Source: DASQVO01 sp035640715
Lineage (GTDB): Bacteria > Actinomycetota > Actinomycetes > Streptosporangiales > Streptosporangiaceae
Length of the DNA stretch: 7,371 bases
NCBI GenBank assembly: GCA_035640715.1
Contig: DASQVO010000198.1
Coordinates: 1 to 7,371 of the forward strand
Direction of reading: 5' to 3'
The translations under genes and the position numbers were made by a program. Shown one piece after another: positions 6,361 to 7,371 of the stretch. Numbering within the stretch: the stretch's first letter is position 1; each line of letters opens with the position of its first letter. The notes beneath the pieces were generated by a model, which was not told the DNA's origin, made no database searches, and saw nothing but the letters and a program-made list of their open reading frames with translations.

Positions 6361-7371
6361 TCACGCAGGCTCACGTTCGCTGAGGCGCTGGCTGACCACG
6401 GCGGAGACACCATCGCCGCGCATGCTCACCCCGTAGAGTGCGTCAGCGACCTCCATGGTTCTCCTCTGGTGCGTCACGATGATGAGCTGGGAACTCTCCC
6501 TTAGCTCGTTGAAGATAACCAGCAGACGCTGCAGATTCGTGTCGTCCAGGGCGGCCTCGACCTCGTCGAGCACGTAAAACGGCGAGGGCCTGGCCTTGAA
6601 AATCGCGCACAGGTAGGCGATGGCGGTCAGAGACCGCTCTCCGCCAGACAGCAGCGACAGGCGCTTGACCTTCTTCCCCGGCGGCCGCGCCTCCACTTCA
6701 ATGCCGGTCGCCAGCATGTCGTCGGGCTCGGTGAGCAGGAGCCGTCCCTGCCCACCCGGGAACAGCCGGGCAAAGATCTGCTCGAACTCCCGCGCGGTGT
6801 CAGCGTAGGCGGAGGCGAAGACCTCCTGCACGCGGTCGTCGACCTCCTTCACGACGGTGAGCAGGTCACGGCGGGTCTTCTTAAGGTCCTCAAGCTGTGC
6901 GGCGAGGAAGGAATGCCGCTCCTGCAGGGCGGCGTACTCCTCCAAGGCAAGCGGGTTGACCTTCCCGAGCTTGGCGAGGTCACGCTGGGCGGCCGCGGCC
7001 CGGCGTTCGGTGACGGCACGATCATAAACGGACGGCGGCTGGCCTTCCCCGGCGTCCGCCGGTGGCGGGATGGGGACATCCGGGCCGTAGTCGGCGACAA
7101 GCTCAGATGCCTGCACGCCGAACTCATCGACCGCGTGCGCCTCCATCTGCTCCAGGCGCAGCCGGTGCTCAGCCCTGGCGATCTCGGTGCCGTGGGCGGT
7201 GCTGACCACGGTATCCAGCTCCGTGGCCAGCTCGCGGACGCGCGCCCGCACGGCCTTGAGCTCCTCGGCACCCTGTCCGGTCGCCGCCTCGGCCTCGGCA
7301 CGGCGCGCCAGCGCAGCCTCCAGCGACCGCTCCGCGCTGGCCAGCGCAAGGCGGGCACCGCTGGCGACCGC
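6361..7371 (-). CDS. smc: Chromosome segregation protein SMC, C-terminal part (5' end outside window)
   Basis: SMC is the ATPase of the bacterial condensin (with ScpA/ScpB) that organises the chromosome and aids segregation. The window holds the last 336 residues; the frame is open from 7371 to the TGA at 6361-6363, and the usual total is about 1,150-1,200. The GTG at 7251 is internal. In fragment numbering, residues 1 to about 175 are the coiled-coil arm, rich in Ala, Glu, Arg and Leu, interrupted by a Pro-rich stretch near 99-113. The conserved KLGKVNPLALEEY begins at about 134. The head domain has the ABC signature LSGGE (241-245), Walker B VLDE (267-270), the following AALDD D-loop and switch THQ (300-302). 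These motifs together are specific for SMC rather than a transporter ATPase. The N-terminal Walker A lies outside the window. Confidence 0.96.
   Translation of the reverse strand, partial: AVASGARLALASAERSLEAALARRAEAEAATGQGAEELKAVRARVRELATELDTVVSTAHGTEIARAEHRLRLEQMEAHAVDEFGVQASELVADYGPDVPIPPPADAGEGQPPSVYDRAVTERRAAAAQRDLAKLGKVNPLALEEYAALQERHSFLAAQLEDLKKTRRDLLTVVKEVDDRVQEVFASAYADTAREFEQIFARLFPGGQGRLLLTEPDDMLATGIEVEARPPGKKVKRLSLLSGGERSLTAIAYLCAIFKARPSPFYVLDEVEAALDDTNLQRLLVIFNELRESSQLIIVTHQRRTMEVADALYGVSMRGDGVSAVVSQRLSEREPA

Noticed and set aside
1..7371. CRISPR arrays, tRNA or rRNA genes, insertion sequences, 4.5S RNA
   Set aside because: No regularly spaced repeats, cloverleaf-like segments, transposase fragments or terminal inverted repeats were seen. 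The SRP RNA gene is not apparent in the non-coding gaps.

Overview
This is a GC-rich stretch of an actinobacterial chromosome. The evidence is the high GC content, the strong G/C bias at third codon positions, and the gene order smc, ftsY, P-II, glnD, ffh, which I recognise from Streptomyces and mycobacteria. The exact genus cannot be read from the window. Five of the six genes lie on the minus strand and are transcribed from right to left. The sixth, at the left edge, is on the plus strand and converges on ffh.

Layout from right to left, in the direction of transcription: the 3' part of smc (chromosome condensation ATPase, cut by the window edge); a 151-nt gap with a short tandem repeat; ftsY (membrane-anchored SRP receptor GTPase); a 237-nt gap with a candidate terminator hairpin, an AT-rich patch and a GlnR-like box; glnK/glnB (P-II nitrogen signal protein); 23 nt; glnD (P-II nucleotidyltransferase/nucleotidyl-removing enzyme); a 121-nt gap with a candidate hairpin; ffh (SRP54 protein); 18 nt; then the 3' end of an ATP-dependent DNA ligase on the plus strand.

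Two functional themes are interleaved. FtsY and Ffh are the two partner GTPases of co-translational membrane protein targeting. GlnK and GlnD form the nitrogen-status module: GlnD senses glutamine through its ACT domains and modifies GlnK on the T-loop tyrosine (Tyr51, present here); in Streptomyces and Corynebacterium this modification is adenylylation. The ammonium transporter gene amtB, which normally precedes the P-II gene in this cluster, is absent, and the GlnR-like box sits directly upstream of glnK.

The window is mostly conserved housekeeping DNA, and I see no undescribed defence, mobile or biosynthetic system. The most interesting departures are the missing amtB, a codon-atypical C-terminal tail on GlnD that begins at a perfect GC hairpin, and the ligase gene lying next to ffh.
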